A stretch of 64,000 bases of DNA from Lichenostomus cassidix (lineage: Eukaryota > Chordata > Aves > Passeriformes > Meliphagidae). Below, piece after piece: positions 28,100-40,375 of the stretch (position 1 is the stretch's first letter; the number at the start of each line of letters is the position of its first letter). The stretch spans positions 14,140,056 through 14,204,055 of the forward strand of contig CM039189.1 in the NCBI GenBank assembly GCA_008360975.2, written 5' to 3'. The position numbers and the translations under genes are program-made. Under the pieces are notes generated by a model, which worked only from the letters and a program-made list of their open reading frames with translations, was not told where the DNA came from and ran no database searches.

Positions 28100-30597
28100 C
28101 TTTAAAGAAAATTAACCTTAGATTATCTGAATTTTACTCTTTAAAAAGAAATCCCAATGATAAAAGTGATCTGCAAAGCAAGTCAGTTGGGATTTTTATA
28201 GAGTCCCCAAAGAGTGACTACTTATCACTGAATAGAGAAATATGCTTAGTAAAATCCCTGGATTGTGGAATTAGATCTCCAGATAATTGCATCATGGAAA
28301 CATTTCTGCTGTTCATGTAGGAATATGAGAATTTTTTTTTTTTACCATGATACTTAAAGTGAAAGGAAGAAAAAAAAAATTGAGGGTGAAAAACAAATTT
28401 ATAAGGATTCTTTTGAAAGATAAATAAGAACACCATCTCAGTTCACAAAAAGAGCTCTGCAAATGAAAGGCTACACTCTCTTTATGAAAAATTATTTCTT
28501 GATACAAACTATGGTATTTGCACTTCATACAAAACTTTAAAATTCAATAGTACTCTACTACTGCCTCTGCCACAGTTTAACTCAGAAGAGGCTAAAATTG
28601 TAGAAAACAATTGCTAAATCTCTTTGCCCTGTGTCAAACAGGTATTGTAGCCCTCCAGGTCACCATGTCTCATGCAAGCTGTCCCAAAAGCTGGGACCTG
28701 CTACTCCACGGATAACATCCATAGGGTCCACTGCAGCCTGATGGCACCCACAGGGAAGGGGAAGTTTTATGCAAACAAATCTAAGCCCATTCTGAAAGTG
28801 TCCAGCTGGGCATGGTTACTGGACATGGCACCGAGGACACCTTTGCGCTCTCCTCCCTCCTATGTGGGGTGCCTACACATTTTCTCCAACCTGCACCAAA
28901 CTATCCACAGGTGAAGCTGAATGCTCCAACAACATCCTCCAAGGCAGACTGACATCCTCAGAGAACTGAGAGGGTGTTGTGGAAATGAAGGATGGCATTA
29001 GTCAGTTAAGCAGAAGAAATCAGGCATGGAGACAAATGTCATTAGTGTCAAGTCAGCACACAGGAAGAAATGTCTTCCCTTCAAGTTCCTGCTGCCACAG
29101 GCCTCCCAGGCAGCCCGTGGTCTGCAGTGCCAGCTCCCAGAGAGGCTCTGTAAATATGCCATGAGCATTGCAGCCCACTGCAGCTGCAGCACTGGCCCCT
29201 TGCCTGAACAAGCCCTGCAGGGTGAGCTTTGGGGGAGGAGGGGAGAGAAGTTGTTGCCTGTTGAAGAAGGCAGTTAGAGCAGCAGCTGTCTTGGCAGATT
29301 AGATGGAACTTGTTTGCAAATGCTTGAATTAAAACAGGCTTCTTTGTAAAGTGCAAGTCTGTAATTTCAGATCCAGGCTTTCTGAGCTTGTTTCTATTAA
29401 AGTACTGTTCTGCAGATCTGGTGGAAACACAGTATCTGCTTCATCAGGAATGGAGGGAGACTTGGAAGTATGAGGAGGGGAAGCAAGAACTCACCTTTTA
29501 ATATCATTTGCAAAGCAGTTGGTGACATTCGACCCCTCAGTGGGTTTTCAAGATAAAAACCATACTGATATCACCTGACATTCCAACAAGGGAAACTTTG
29601 CCTTGGGGTCCAGAAATATAAAATAACTTTTTTTTTTTGTGTTTCAAAATGTTGACACCAACATTGATAACCCACCAGCAAAATTCATGTAAGCTTTTCT
29701 GAAACAAGTTTCTAAGATGGGTATCAGGGCAGACCTTCAACAAAGAGATAAATTCTGTCCAGTTGATGACTCTGTTCTGTATCAGAAAAATCTTTGAACG
29801 CAAACTGATAGCAGTTTCCAAAGAAGCATGCAACAATACAAGATGATTTAAATCAGCTGCTCTTTTACCCAACACTTATTGCTATTCTCTTCTCTTGTCC
29901 AAAGCCTTTCACTGGTTTCTGACACCAAAGGAAACCTGAGTTTGGAGTCTGCAGCATGACCTTGCCTACAAATAGAGCAAGATAGCAAAGCTCCTTTGAG
30001 GGCAGCCTGTGAAGTGATGTGACTGTGCCACAGTCTGAACACCAAACTGCAAGGGCACTTCAGCCTGCACACACGGCCAAGGACAAAGCTGTTATCACAC
30101 TGATTATAATGCACTAAATGACATGCTAGCATAACTGTGTTCACTACCAGTTAAAAGGATGAAATCAACCATCAAATGCACAAGCATACAAAAGCTGGGG
30201 TTTTACATGCAGACAGAATCCTGTTTTGTTAAGGTGATCTTAGAATAATGGTTGAAATAAACAACACAAAGTCATATCTAATGCGAGAATTTTTGAAGAC
30301 AGAATATTCATCAGTAATGCAATGAGGACAAAAAGAGATCTAATTCTCAAGGTTGTCAGCACATGCAGCAGTGGAAAATGTGTTCTCTCGGCAGCTTTCT
30401 GAATATTTTCTTCCTCTTTTTTATACTTCTGTTAATACTTTCCTAGCAATTTCCTTGGAAAAGTTAACATTAAAAAATTTTCCTGCAGACTTCAAGACAT
30501 TTCTTTTGAAGCAAAAGTCTCCTTCAATTTTGAAGGGGAGTTAATATTGAGTGTTACAAATTTTATCATATTAATCAACACACAATTCAATACTTAC
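28100..30597 (-). other. COL24A1: COL24A1 intron 10-11 (2498 nt)
   Basis: No exon recognised. The part at about 28640-29260 is more GC-rich than its surroundings and open on both strands, but no family features were seen. Confidence 0.8.
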
Positions 30598-30651
30598 AGG
30601 GCTTCCATCTGGACCAGGGGGGCCTCTATTTCCAAAGTCACCTGGAAAACC
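30598..30651 (-). CDS. COL24A1: COL24A1 helix exon 10 (54 nt)
   Basis: Encodes GFPGDFGNRGPPGPDGSP. Acceptor TTATGCTCTAG, donor CCT|GTAAGT. Corresponds to human GFPGDFGDRGPAGLDGSP as recalled. Confidence 0.97.
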
Positions 30652-31990
30652 CTAGAGCATAACAGAAAATATCTGTTTTTCATTATTCAAGACATGAAAG
30701 GTGGTCTGAACACTGAATTCCTATGGGTATGGGGGGAATCAAGATATCGTAAGTATATTCAGGGAGGGTGATGGAGAAATGGAAAATGCAGAAAGTTTCA
30801 GCTACACAGTTCAAATGAGCAGAACAGTGATATTTGTTTGTCTCCTAAAATCATAAACCCCAAATGATACAACTGTACACAATGTAAGCATATGAAAAAA
30901 TCACACAACTGAATTACTTTAAGAACAACATTAAACAAGTATTACTTCAATTGTTTTCTTGGAGTCTGTTTGCCTATTTATTATTTTTAACTTTTTTTTT
31001 TTTCCTGTTAGTTTCAACATTCACTGAAACATGTCCTTCTTTCCTTAACTCATCCCCAAATATTACTGCTTGGCATCTCAGTATGACACATATTCATTAG
31101 AAATCAAAATTTTCATCTTTTTGGCACAACATCTTTCTTACTAATGTGAACACTTGCCTTAGTCTGCATCTAGACAGTGAAACAATAACTCAAGACATAG
31201 TAAAGCCTCATTTATTTTACGAGAGTTTTGACTTCAGAGACTAGATTATCAGAACAGTAAAGAAACCTAATTTGCCAAGTCAAGCATCGAAGCTTAAAAC
31301 AGAATTTCCATTTCTTGCTTGAGAAAGAAATTGGAATGGAATTCCACCACTTTACTGGCTGTAATCTTTCATCCTTCCTGCTAGCATTTTGAAAATTGCT
31401 TTACTTCTTTCAGATGTTGCCCACTGCAGAAGCATATAAGTTGCTGGGGAAAAGTGATTTAATTTTGTGTTAAAATTTTGAAGGGGGTGGTGTAGGGGAA
31501 GGCTGAGGATTTTTAAAATTAATTTTTATCAGTTTAATATTGCTAGGCAGATCTCACTATTTTACTGGAAAAGCCATATGTATCTAGCTAGAAACTCATG
31601 CTATTAGTTTCAAGCAGTACCCTGAAATATTTTCATGATTGCTATCACTGTATGAAATTAAGAGAGTGGATGTAGCAGTCCTACAGAGAAATCAAAACCT
31701 TTTTTAATTTCAGTGTAAGTTCCATATAAGAGTTCACCAGAAAATTTGCAAAATACTAAGCTGGAAAGGGATTCTACCCAGGAAAATCCAAGCTATGGCA
31801 TTCAAAGCAAATAGACTTTTCTTAGAACTGAAAAATCTCTCACAGTATTGAGTACTGAGGTAATTGAGAGATGCACTGACCTCAAGAAATCAGCCGCAAA
31901 GAACCTGAGCATTACTAATCCATCTCCATGGGGAAAAGGAACAAATTCCATTCTTACAGTAATTTTTACATTAAATGCTCTTCTATGTCC

Positions 31991-32027
31991 TTTCAGTGTT
32001 TCAATACGTCTTTTCAGTGTTTCAATA
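31991..32027. repeat. Short tandem duplication, period 21
   Basis: The 16-mer tttcagtgtttcaata occurs at 31991-32006 and again at 32012-32027, exact in both copies. Confidence 0.9.
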
Positions 32028-32394
32028 TCTTTTCACCCCTCTGTGTGTATCAGGAACAGTACTTTGAAGCATTAACCTTTCACCTCTGTAAGACCATGTT
32101 CAAACCTGCTCCAGGGCAAAGGTACAACTCATTTGGCCTTTTTAAATGACTTTGTTTGGCGGGCATCCACAGAGCTGTCCAGCTCAGGACTTGATACAGC
32201 AGTGTCTTTTCTTAATGGAATGGGGGATATATATCACCACACAATATTGTAGGAACAGTAGTCAGGAAAACAATATATAACTGTGTCAAGGAGATGGAAA
32301 AATCAGATAATAAATCAGAGTAGTTTCAGCACTGCTTAAGCCATATTTGGCTTTAGCAACAAGCCAAAATTCTATAAAAATAAAGGCAACATTT

Positions 32395-32421
32395 TATGCA
32401 CATATATACATGCATGCACAC
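32395..32421. repeat. Alternating purine-pyrimidine tract (27 bp)
   Basis: Strict alternation over 27 bases, mixing ta, tg and ca steps, with an internal atgcatgca; not a simple dinucleotide repeat. Confidence 0.85.
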
Positions 32422-32966
32422 TGCCAAAATATGTTGAAACAATTTAATAGCTATGAATTGCCATCATCATGCCTGATAAGGTGAAGTAATCTGAGACAGG
32501 CTTCTGTAGCATTTTTGGATTGATTTTAGGTGGAGATTTTTTCTGCTTTCTCCTGTTAATTCAGAAAAGCTAAACATAGGAATTCCTCTCACAAGGAATT
32601 TTTTGTTTAGGATCTGATCACAGAACTCACAAATTAGAATGTACAGCCATAATTGTAAGAACTGACAGTACAGTTCTTCATGTTGTTGCCACCTTATCAT
32701 TTAAAAAGTCGAGGATCTCAGAATAGTGGTCAATAAAGCAGATTTAATTGATTCTCAAGGTGTACACCATTGGTCAAATGTTTTCCCAACTCTGAAAATG
32801 TAGTATAAAATTTCACACATACAAAATAGATATTTGAGAGTGTCTATATTGTTAAAAGCTACCAACTGAGAGCACATAGACAAAGATTAATTTATGACCC
32901 TTTCCTAAACAGAATATTTTGGTTGTACTGCCTACCATTGGTAGATGTTGGAAGAGGCAGAATTGT

Positions 32967-32991
32967 CATACACACACACACATATATATAT
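32967..32991. repeat. (CA)n-(TA)n microsatellite
   Basis: About seven CA units followed by about five TA units on the plus strand. Confidence 0.95.
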
Positions 32992-34893
32992 TTGAAACTC
33001 AAAGGGGAAATGAAGAATACAATGGGACAATTTTAACAACCCCACAGAATCACAGATGCTGCTCACAAATGATACAGCACAATTCCAGCACAACAGGAGC
33101 TACAAAAGGGACAGAAATCACTCACAATTCAAAGATACAAAGCATGTATCTTTGAACTGATACTGAAAAATCTATCTTAGTAAGTAGAAAAATGAAAGCA
33201 GAATGAAAAGCCACAGAAGTCTAAAACTGGAAGCAATATAATAATATATTGTGTGACAAGTGTTTTATTAAATCAGTATTATCATTTAACATTGTTATTA
33301 AGCATACAAAGGATGTCTATTCATAACTTTAATATAAAACAGAACATGAACTGTTTTTACAGTTACAATGGGCTTGGTTACTAAATTCTTGCTAAAATTT
33401 ACAATGTCTGTTCTGACACACAGACAACTGGTTTTAACTAATCACAGATAGAAGAAAATTATGTAAAAATCTTCCACCAAATGTGTATGAAAAAGCAAAA
33501 TGCATCATACTAACAGGACAGACAATGCATTAAAATACTACAGAACTAGCCAAATTTCACATTATGATGATGCAATGGAAAGAAACTGAACATATATACT
33601 TCTATTATGAAATGTTTTCTTAAAAGGACATTGTATCCAAAACCAATCTAAAATTCAAACAAATCCTCACTCTATAGATGCAGACAATTGACTATTTTGT
33701 TCCATTTCAAATATGCCAGAAATGTTACAAATATGAACAACTGTTCAATAAACCTACTGAGTAGCAGCATTTTGTGAATGGTGTTTACAATCCCCTGCAT
33801 GATCCACCTCACTTGTACTTTGAAGTCACTTTCCAAAAATGAGATTACACTTGAGATCTGATTTCTTTCAAAACGATCTCTGCCATTCAGACAGGGTTTT
33901 TATCATCTCAAGTATTATTAGTGACAGTTTCATCCAAAGAAATAAGTTGCACCATAGAAAAAAAGGTGAAGAGTCTGACTTCAGGAACTGTAGAATTCCC
34001 ATGCCAAATTTCTTTTAGTGACAGTGCCCTGCCCCAAAGCATTGTTAACTCCAGGGCACAAAGCCAAAAGACTTTCTCATCACAGCTGTCATTGTTTGGG
34101 GCTAAAATAATACATCTTCTCTAAGCTTGTGATCAGCAAAGTACTTCAAGCCATATTCAAGTTTCACAGCATACATCCAGGGTCAAACAATGCCAATCAT
34201 ATTACTGTTGAGCAAACTTGTTCAACATTGTAGATGAAAAGCATCTGAACTGCTGAGCACAGCTGACTGCACAACTGGAGAACTCCATGGTGGTTTCCAA
34301 TCTCAAACCTCAAGAAAGTTAAAACTGGAAACTCCTGGATAGCTTCAAAGAGCTAAAATAATATGGTTGCAGCAGAAAACAAAACATTTGGCATTGAAGA
34401 TACACCACAGGAAATATGTAAACCTTGATAATGTATACTGGGCAAATATGTGTTTATTCTCAGCTGTAGAAATATATGTTAAGAAGAGGACAGCTTTAAT
34501 TTACCATAGTCCAGTAACATCAGACATTAGAAGCAGCTGATGTACATCCAAACCAACACCAGATTTAAAAGCCTGCATTATATCTGCACGTTGTGGTAAC
34601 ACCAATTTTATACAATATATTTATGTGTTTCTGTCACCTTGTAACCCTTCTCATAGCTGATATCAGTAACCTGCCACAAGGCTCGTAGTGGTAAGTCATC
34701 TACACTTGAGAACATCTAGCACTTTTAACCTCCACAGAATCTGCAGTTTTGAAAAGTACTGATTGAAAACAATAGAAAGTCATCCATGGCAAAAAAAACA
34801 CCTAACTTTTTTTCAGCTGATTAAAGTTACGGAGTTAATTTTAGGTGGATTTGCATTGGCAGTGAGAATTGTAACAAGTATTAGAAGATTTAC

Positions 34894-34938
34894 CTGTCTC
34901 CCTTTAGGACCTCTTTGTCCACGGAGGCCTGGGATACC
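34894..34938 (-). CDS. COL24A1: COL24A1 helix exon 9 (45 nt)
   Basis: Encodes GIPGLRGQRGPKGRQ, rich in basic residues (three Arg and one Lys in 15). Acceptor ends TTTCTTTCTCAG; donor CAG|GTAAAT. Matches human GIPGIRGKKGFKGRQ as recalled, keeping the basic character. Confidence 0.96.
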
Positions 34939-35617
34939 CTGAGAAAGAAATAACCCATCATAAGTAGGTTTTCTTTTCTTCAATGCTTAAATTCAAGTAA
35001 TCAAACCTTCATTTGATTGGAAAAAGCGTGAGAAGCACCACCATTTTAAAGAAAATATTGAAAAAGGATTTGGGCAAAGTACCAGAGAGACAACGTACAA
35101 TAGCAGAAACAAACTTTGCTTGTCTTTACTGTGCTAATGTCAGAACAACTATGAAGAAGGACCTTGTCTTGCTTCCATCAAAGTACATGTCCAGACAACC
35201 TTTTTGCTCAAATGAAATAAGAAAATGCTCAAGTACAGAGTGATAGAGATTAAGACTTCCATGGCTGGTTCTACTGCAAAGATCATCCAACAAGAGACAA
35301 ATATTAATTACTGACAAAATGAAATTGCTTCAATGAACAATATTCATTCAGGCTTTGTTGAAGGGAAAAAATAACCCTAATTCTAGCAACTGTAAGTTAA
35401 AATAATACTTTACAGCTGCTCCCCATTCTACTTCAGCACCAGGGTATTTAATTGATTAGACAAATTTGGTATGACCTATACATCTTATTTTCTTCACATC
35501 AGTTTTGCTTTTAGCAAAAAATATTTGAATTAATACCTTGCACATTTTCCCACATTCTAGCATCTATTGCATTGCCACACAGACATCAACATTTCATTAA
35601 TGTTCCATTAGGCCTAC
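34939..35617 (-). other. COL24A1: COL24A1 intron 8-9 (679 nt)
   Basis: Nothing recognised beyond splice signals. Confidence 0.9.
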
Positions 35618-35671
35618 CCTTTCTCCTTCAGGTCCTGGTGGTCCTGCCACACCTGGAGGTCCAATAAAACC
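35618..35671 (-). CDS. COL24A1: COL24A1 helix exon 8 (54 nt)
   Basis: Encodes GFIGPPGVAGPPGPEGER. Ends in GPEGER, also present in the human chain; GER-type triplets resemble integrin-contact motifs of other collagens, but this is not the classic GFPGER. Acceptor TTATGTTTTTAG, donor AGG|GTAGGC (weak at +4). Confidence 0.96.
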
Positions 35672-37847
35672 CTAAAAACATAAGAACAGTACTTGATTTC
35701 AATGCTGCTTGTCCCTCAGTATTGGCCAGCTATGGGTTCATCACACAGGGATTAAATTCAGACTCATTTGAAACTACCAGTGAAGCTCTAGAAATTTAAA
35801 TGTGACTAGGATTTACTTTCCAACCAACAGCAATAACAATTTCCTGTTATAAGGGTACAAATCGGTTAATCAAAAAGTATTAAGAAAGTGTTCTAATACG
35901 ACAAGGTTGCAGCAGATGCATTGTTTATTAGAATAGATGAAATCAGCAACTTGTTTCTTAAGTTAACCTTATTGTTGAACTCCATCAGAAAAGAAGTTCT
36001 CATCTTTAATAACAGTGTGTGATCACTAGTATATGTAAGAGTTCTTACAATAAAATGTTTATCCTAATATAAGCAGAATGTTTTTCTTATAGTTCAGTCA
36101 CAATGCATTTCTCTCCCACCATTCCTCACCTGTATGGAGAAATGGATTCTGCGCTACCAGATTCAAACTGAGATTGGAATAAAAATATTAACTTATTTAC
36201 TAAAATAGAATTCTTTGCTTTTATATCTCTCCCCAGTTGTCCAGTTGTAATGATTTCATTTCTTGAGGGTTGACCTTTTTTTTAATTACGAAAGATGTAC
36301 CCATCTTGTCATTCAAACCTCATGAGAGTAAGGAAAACAAAGGCACTTTACCTTCTACAGTTTCTTAAAACAGCTGAGAAACAGAACTCCGTTTGATTAC
36401 AGGAATATTTTAAACCTAAAGCTCTGAAGATAAATCATATCATGTTGCTATATACCTCCACGGCACAGGACTGTGTCAAGAGATGTGTGTCATCATTTTT
36501 ACTAGAAGTTACTTTTAGAATTTATACACAGGACTTAGCCTTAAGACATGACAGGTGTTTCTCCCTAAAATTACTCATGCATTGGCCATTTTTAGCTTTG
36601 TGTAAACAGAGAAGCAGTGACTTTTCAGGAAGTGACTGGGATCACTTATGTCTTGTTGGTTGAAGCGAGAATAAGACAAAATGCTTGAGAATCTGAACAA
36701 AAATAAACTGAAGAAACATAAAAGAAACAACCCTGAGGGTGTAATATCTGTTGGCACTTGATCCTGACCAACTAATTTGTCCCATCACTGTAATGAAAAC
36801 TGACATTAAAAAAACCCACCCCAAAACCCCCAGACATACGTTTAAGAAGCTGCTGCAGGTAAAGATTTTTATTAACTACACTAAAAAAACAAGACAAATA
36901 CAATACTTGCAACACAGTAAGATTAATAGATACTTGAGAACACAGTAAACTGCTGAGCAACCTGTACATGAGCTGAGGGCCTGAAAACACCCAGAAAAAG
37001 CCTCCTTCAAATCCTAGATGCAGCCAGCAACATACAAGTTTCTGGAAACCTGAGTCTACTCCTTGATGGTGAGAGTCAGTCTGAAGAAATACTTATACAT
37101 GCACAAGCATGTGCAGGCATGTACATGTGCCTATTTAAAGAAAACAAAATTACACAGCAGCCACCCAAAAAACCCAAACCAAAATAAAACCCAACAAACT
37201 AACAAACCCACAACCCCCCAAAAAACCCAAACCACTAAGAAACAGAGAAAGAGCACCATAAAACAGCAAAAAACACCCCCACCCAGGAGGAAAAAAACAA
37301 CCTATTTTACTTCCAAGAATAACCAAAACCAAATCTTGACTGCACAGATCATTAAGAACCTTCAATCCCTGTCATACATAGAACTACAACTGAATCATTC
37401 TAAAATCTCAAGATCCCTTTTGTGGCTTTTATGTGACAAGGCTGTTTCCCTTTATCAGCTTCTGTAGCTGTTACAGATTGCAAGTGTCAGATATGTCTCC
37501 ATTCTTGACAGCTTCCATTATGGATATAATGCTTCAGGCCTGAAACATCCACTTTTCTTCACTCCAGCCCTCACACACCCAGCACTGCTTTCTTCTCTTG
37601 CCTGCATGCAAGTGAGAGGAAGGGCAACTATGGAAAACTGCTCTGCACTGCTCACCATGTGAAAAAAATAAACTCTTGCACATATTTAGAAAGAAAAACT
37701 GATTTCTCATTTACAGGTTCTATAAAGGCAGAGTGGTTCAGCAGGCATACAACTGGCAGAGCTGAATTAAATTCCTCACCTCCTTTCTTATCTGCTGTAT
37801 GGGTAAAAACAGACATTCATATCAACATGATAAGGGTGCTTACTTAC
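35672..37847 (-). other. COL24A1: COL24A1 intron 7-8 (2176 nt)
   Basis: No exon recognised. Two A/C-rich tracts, a short one at 36807-36831 and a long one at 37156-37310. Confidence 0.85.
37156..37310. repeat. Long A/C-rich low-complexity tract
   Basis: About 155 bases that are almost free of T and poor in G on the plus strand, with C runs at 37164-37166, 37173-37175, 37190-37192, 37207-37209, 37214-37219, 37226-37228, 37276-37280 and 37282-37284. In the COL24A1 transcript these become G runs. The open frame across it (Thr/Lys/Pro/Gln-rich) is a composition artefact. Confidence 0.9.
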
Positions 37848-37892
37848 TCTTACTCCTTTAGGACCTGGGTTACCTTCTGGTCCAGCTAAGCC
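37848..37892 (-). CDS. COL24A1: COL24A1 helix exon 7 (45 nt)
   Basis: Encodes GLAGPEGNPGPKGVR, 13 of 15 residues as in the human exon recalled (which ends GAQ). Donor AGA|GTAAGT; acceptor TTTTTGTAACAG. Confidence 0.97.
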
Positions 37893-39074
37893 CTGTTACA
37901 AAAATACATGTGTTGTAATTAATTTTAAACCATCAGAACTGCTCTGTGTAAAAGAACTGCAACAGCACATGTTAACTGTTAACTGGCAACACATTCTTGA
38001 AATCTTTAAGACTGAAGAAGTGTCATCAAGTAGTCCCCTGTGACCATGTTCAGAAAGTTCTCCCATTAATGCATGGCTGAAAGATAGACCATGACTGAAG
38101 CTTCCATTACATTAAAATTATTTCTTATGGGAGAAAGTTTTTTCCAGACACAGTGATCAGGCATTAGAGTGACATAATTTCACAGGATTTTTTATGAGCT
38201 TTTATATTTGGAAACATTTCAATTATGCTCAAGCTAATGTCAGAATTGCATATGTGGCCCAAATGCTCTAAACATCTTACGTGATTCGACACAAAAATGT
38301 TATCATCCATTACTCTATAAAATATTGTAGTGGAATTTTAAAATATATTGCCAGTACAAACATAATCCAACAAAACATTGAAGTATTGGTCAAATTCACC
38401 CTTTAAGCAGACACAAAACCACAAAGCCAATCGTTGTTGATTTGGCTCATATATCTTTACATGGGGAAAATAATGAGCATTTCTACATTATATCTTACTT
38501 GTATTACTGCACTGAGGTATCTGTTACCTTATAAGTAAATCAATATTTATATAAGTACTTGTGTATAAAGAAAGCTGCTTTCTAGCTTTATTGGTTCTTC
38601 TTAAATATCCCAATGCGGGGGGGAAAAAGAACCTTTAAATGTTCTGCTTCCCTAAAGGACTGAAGAAATAGTTTCAGCAGTGAAGTAAACACATTGGTGA
38701 AAAATCAGAACAGGCAGTTTCCTACTGCTTCTGGACTTGTAATACAAAGAAGATAAACCACACAGAACCACATGAGGTTTATGAAGGGAGTTTAAAGTGT
38801 TCAGACATTCAGTACATTGGTAATGCCATTTACATATTCCAGAAAGAAACAGCATTACTGCATTCAACCCATTGAAGTTTAAAAGCCAGAAGACTCAATA
38901 TTCTCTCCAGGGTACTACCAGAGAAAGAGGTTTGTGTCAAAGAAAAATTACAGGATGTAAACAAATACATTTTTACAAGTAAAAAGGAGTTTCAAATGAG
39001 TTAGATATGATACTTTTGAAAAGAATAGATGAGGGAGAAAAAAAAAAGCAAAGACATTAGTATAGTTACTGCAC
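37893..39074 (-). other. COL24A1: COL24A1 intron 6-7 (1182 nt)
   Basis: Nothing recognised beyond splice signals. Confidence 0.9.
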
Positions 39075-39128
39075 CTGCCTGCCAGGGTAACCAACTGCCC
39101 CAATACTGCCAGCCATTCCTGGAATTCC
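39075..39128 (-). CDS. COL24A1: COL24A1 helix exon 6 (54 nt)
   Basis: Encodes GIPGMAGSIGAVGYPGRQ. The acceptor has a long pyrimidine tract ending CACTTAG; the donor is CAG|GTGCAG, non-consensus at +4 and +5 but compensated by the CAG exon end. Confidence 0.96.
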
Positions 39129-40330
39129 CTAAGTGGAAAAGGAAGAAAAAAAGGGAAAAGAAACAACAAACACATTTAATGTCATAGTTTGGAGTTTGTT
39201 TTATCATTTCTCTCTTACCATTTACTTGTATGACACAGCTTAAGCGCACGGAAAAACTAGTCTTTAAACAAGCTACACACAACACCCAAAAATTGACTCA
39301 TCATACATAAGTAACACTGCCAATTTCAGTTACATACCCTTTAAAAGGAGTCTAAGATTTTGTGAAATACAGGAGAGCACACCTTATTTCCATAATAAAA
39401 ACTCAGAAGCTATTTGTGAAAAATAATTCAGGAGGGCTATAGGAGGTAGGTCCTTATAATGAGGTAACTGCACTGGTCTTAGTTGTATTTGAAACAAATA
39501 CATTAAACTTTTCATTAAAGAATCTTCTGTCCTTACAAAGCAAATTTTTGGGTTTTTTTCTTCCAGAATCAGGTCAGTATAGCACTGCATTAATCATGAA
39601 TGTACACAATTCTCTCCACCTTCTTCTCCTGATGTTAAGAATCAACTTTTTTTTTTTCCACTGTTTATCTCTGTCTCACTGCTAGATTAATTATCACCAA
39701 AAAATTCGTGTGAAACTGTAATAAAAACCACCACACATTCAGTTAAGGTCTGTGCGTAAAACTCATGAAAGTCATGGATGATGTCCTTGAGTTTTCATCT
39801 GCCCTCAGATGTCTACCATCTGTTATCATCACCATTTCCTTTTCAGTGTGATCCAAATGGAGAGTCCTTCCATCTACTCTGCCATTAGGAGCCTCATCAA
39901 TGCTAACAAGAGACATTAGCAATTGGATGTCTTTGAAATTATATTCAGATTTCTTTTAGAACTGCCTTGGAAGTGTAAAAAAGTGCTGAATAACTATTTA
40001 ATTTCCTACATGCCAGGAGATGCAAAATGCATTAAATCAGTAGAGGTTTGAAAGAATGCAAAAAGTGCCTCTTTTAAGAATTTTACATCAACATCCAAGC
40101 TGATGTGGTAGTTGAAGAACAAGCTGGTCTTTTCCATTTCATTTAGACCACTTTTTTAACACACTGATCTCTAAACAATCTGAATTCTTGCTCAAGAACT
40201 GTCCAATATTTCCTTAAGCAGTTAGTGGTTTACACTGATTGCTTATATTGAACACTTATAACAGATTGTACATTCCCCTGTCCTAATTGTCCATCTGCAG
40301 AGCACAGTGCACTGTGCTTTCATCCCTTAC
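39129..40330 (-). other. COL24A1: COL24A1 intron 5-6 (1202 nt)
   Basis: Nothing recognised; starts with the atypical GTGCAG donor region on its 3' neighbour's side at 39074 and ends at a polypyrimidine acceptor for helix exon 6. Confidence 0.85.
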
Positions 40331-40375
40331 CTGCTCACCCCGTGGCCCTTGCAGTCCTGGGTAACCCTTAAGACC
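40331..40375 (-). CDS. COL24A1: COL24A1 helix exon 5 (45 nt)
   Basis: Encodes GLKGYPGLQGPRGEQ, five triplets. Acceptor CTACCTGCAG, donor CAG|GTAAGG. This is the first of the 45-nt exons; from here the 54/45 alternation typical of fibrillar collagens runs to helix exon 14. Confidence 0.97.

Larger units (their letters stand above)
30652..34893 (-). other. COL24A1: COL24A1 intron 9-10 (4242 nt)
   Basis: No exon recognised. Contains a 21-bp-period short tandem duplication (31991-32027) and two alternating purine-pyrimidine tracts (32395-32421, 32967-32991). Confidence 0.85.

Noticed and set aside
28640..29360. GC-richer intron segment with several overlapping frames, considered as a nested gene
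   Set aside because: No frame shows domains or conserved motifs and no splice-bounded exon set could be built.
37063..37467. 134-codon plus-strand frame rich in Thr, Lys, Pro and Gln
   Set aside because: It is a translation of the A/C low-complexity tract, where stops are rare by composition.
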